This document shows positions 5,099 to 6,120 of a stretch of DNA of 6,120 nt, piece by piece. The first letter of the stretch is position 1; each line of letters starts with the position of its first letter. This stretch comes from an uncultured Clostridia bacterium (GTDB lineage Bacteria; Bacillota; Clostridia; TANB77; CAG-508). Below the pieces are notes generated by a model, which did not search any database, was not told where the DNA came from, and was given only the letters and a program-made list of their open reading frames with translations. The stretch lies in the NCBI GenBank assembly GCA_934154515.1, contig CAKPGD010000065.1, positions 1 to 6,120 on the forward strand, written 5' to 3'. Both the position numbers and the translations under genes were made by a program.

Positions 5099-6120
5099 TA
5101 GTTACCTCCTAATTGTGATAAAGCTATTATAAACATTGCATGTGACCAACCTAAACCTATTACCCATTTTTCTTGCATTGTTTTATTATCTATTTGTTCT
5201 GGTAAAAAGCCATGTTTATTTGCTGTTTTTAATACAAAGTCTATTTCTTTTTTAGCTTCTTCTTTATTGTTTATTTCTATATTATATAACGCCATCCATA
5301 ATGTTGCAATTACCCATGGATTATTTCCTGTTAAATAATTGTCTTCTTCAAATCTTATATATCCTCCTGTGTATGTTCTTAATGTCATATTTATCTTTTC
5401 TATTGTATTATTTATTTGCTCTTTATTAAACATTTTAAATGGTATTATTGAACCTAGCATGCTTATGTCCATTTTATTGTCTTTATTGTTTCTTCTTAAT
5501 ATTTTTGTATCTTTATCTATAAATCTTTCTTCGCTATATTTTTTTATTTTTTCTATATAACTTTCTATTTTTTCTATTTCTTCTACTTTTGCTATTGATT
5601 TTTCTTTGTTTTCCGTATTTCTTTTTCCTGCTATATTTTTTGTTATACTGGCCATTTCTTTAAATGCTATAAATGCTCCATATATTGCAGATATTGAATA
5701 TAAGTGTATTCCTTCGTTCATTTCCCATAAGTCATAACTTTCGTTTCTTTCATATATGTTTTTATATTCATAGTTGTTATAGTCATGGTTATTCTCATTT
5801 TCTTCTTTTGTTATATAGTCTATATATCCTTTTAAGTATTCTATTGCTTTTTTACACATTTCATAGTTTTGTTTTAATATTTTTTCATCTTTTGTTTCTA
5901 AGTAATGTTCATAAACTCCATATACTATACTTGCTGTTTCATCTATTTGGTACCCCCAACATGGTGCCAGCCTTCCGTCTGTATAGAATCGTTGTTCCCA
6001 CATTCCATTTTTTTCTTGAGTGCTTGCACAAAAGCTTTCATAAAATTTATCTGATATGTTGTTCATTTTTAGTATGTCTAATGCTTTTGTTATAAATATT
6101 GCATCTCTTGGCCAACAGTA
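5098..6120 (-). CDS. Glycoside hydrolase family 15 protein (glucoamylase/trehalase type), C-terminal part
   Basis: The C-terminal 340 residues of an inverting alpha-glucosidase-type enzyme. The frame stays open to the window edge, so the ATG at 6066 is internal. The codons before it encode YCWPRDAIFITKALDILK, which carries the family's WPRDA substrate-binding motif. Counting from the window edge, other GH15 marks are DGRLAPCWGYQIDETASI (48-65), DLWEMNEG with the likely general acid E133, and GFLPEQID with the likely general base E308, followed by GLGWSHAMF. Both catalytic glutamates are present, so activity is expected. Family members act on starch or maltodextrins, isomaltose-type glucans or trehalose, and the substrate cannot be told from this part. 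Two Asn/Glu/Lys-rich insertions (about 106-128 and 165-195) look like low-complexity loops. No C-terminal anchor is seen, and export depends on the missing N-terminus. It shares an operon with radA through a TAATG overlap. Confidence 0.9.
   Translation of the reverse strand, partial: YCWPRDAIFITKALDILKMNNISDKFYESFCASTQEKNGMWEQRFYTDGRLAPCWGYQIDETASIVYGVYEHYLETKDEKILKQNYEMCKKAIEYLKGYIDYITKEENENNHDYNNYEYKNIYERNESYDLWEMNEGIHLYSISAIYGAFIAFKEMASITKNIAGKRNTENKEKSIAKVEEIEKIESYIEKIKKYSEERFIDKDTKILRRNNKDNKMDISMLGSIIPFKMFNKEQINNTIEKINMTLRTYTGGYIRFEEDNYLTGNNPWVIATLWMALYNIEINNKEEAKKEIDFVLKTANKHGFLPEQIDNKTMQEKWVIGLGWSHAMFIIALSQLGGN
5104..5110 (-). promoter_or_regulatory. Strong ribosome binding site of radA inside the GH15 gene end
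   Basis: AGGAGGT on the minus strand, six bases before the radA ATG and inside the last codons of the GH15 gene. With the TAATG stop-start overlap this suggests coupled or efficiently re-initiated translation of radA. Confidence 0.85.

Larger units (their letters stand above)
1739..6120 (-). other. Predicted operon GH15-radA-disA-cyclophilin
   Basis: Four same-strand genes with junctions of -1, 35 and 31 bases and no internal terminator hairpin, ending at the terminator near 1741-1778. The promoter must lie upstream of the window or inside the GH15 gene. Co-transcription is inferred from spacing only. Confidence 0.7.

Noticed and set aside
6064..6066. ATG at 6066 as the true start of the GH15 gene
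   Set aside because: The frame continues upstream and encodes the conserved WPRDA motif, so the gene is cut by the window edge.
1..6120. CRISPR array, tRNA or rRNA genes, insertion sequences
   Set aside because: No regularly spaced direct repeats, tRNA-like cloverleaf with conserved arms, transposase or integrase was found by eye.

Overview
The window comes from a low-GC Gram-positive bacterium, most likely an anaerobic member of the Clostridia. The evidence is a very AT-rich composition, a radA-disA pair (typical of Firmicutes), AGGAGG-type ribosome binding sites, and a clostridial-style prepilin N-terminus of the KGITLIALIITI type. I cannot name a genus from the sequence. All seven genes lie on the minus strand, so transcription runs from high to low coordinates. 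The long plus-strand reading frames are shadows of these genes.

Right part (6120 down to about 1740): an apparent four-gene operon. It begins with the 3' part of a glycoside hydrolase family 15 gene (glucoamylase/trehalase type), whose 5' end lies beyond the window. Then come radA (DNA repair ATPase), disA (diadenylate cyclase) and a membrane-anchored or lipoprotein cyclophilin. The GH15 stop and radA start overlap as TAATG, the other gaps are 31-35 bases, and a rho-independent terminator follows the cyclophilin. RadA and DisA are known functional partners in recombination and branched-DNA surveillance with c-di-AMP signalling. The GH15 enzyme and the cyclophilin have no obvious mechanistic link to them.

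Middle (1626-1120): a deoxycytidylate deaminase gene as a single unit. Its sequence motifs resemble the eukaryotic DCTD type more than Bacillus ComEB. No convincing promoter is visible in the roughly 110 bases between the terminator and its ribosome binding site.

Left part (1109-58): two small surface-related genes. A near-consensus extended -10 promoter drives a 71-residue prepilin-like protein that is almost only the hydrophobic N-terminal helix. The end of this gene coincides with a 14-bp inverted repeat that may be its terminator. Next is a 221-residue secreted protein with a Sec signal peptide and a C-terminal region resembling the formylglycine-generating-enzyme/C-type-lectin-like fold of many clostridial surface proteins. 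In that broad group the prepilin helix and the lectin-like head are often parts of one protein. Here they are two adjacent genes, the most unusual arrangement in the window. No RNA genes, CRISPR arrays, insertion sequences or integrase genes were seen.
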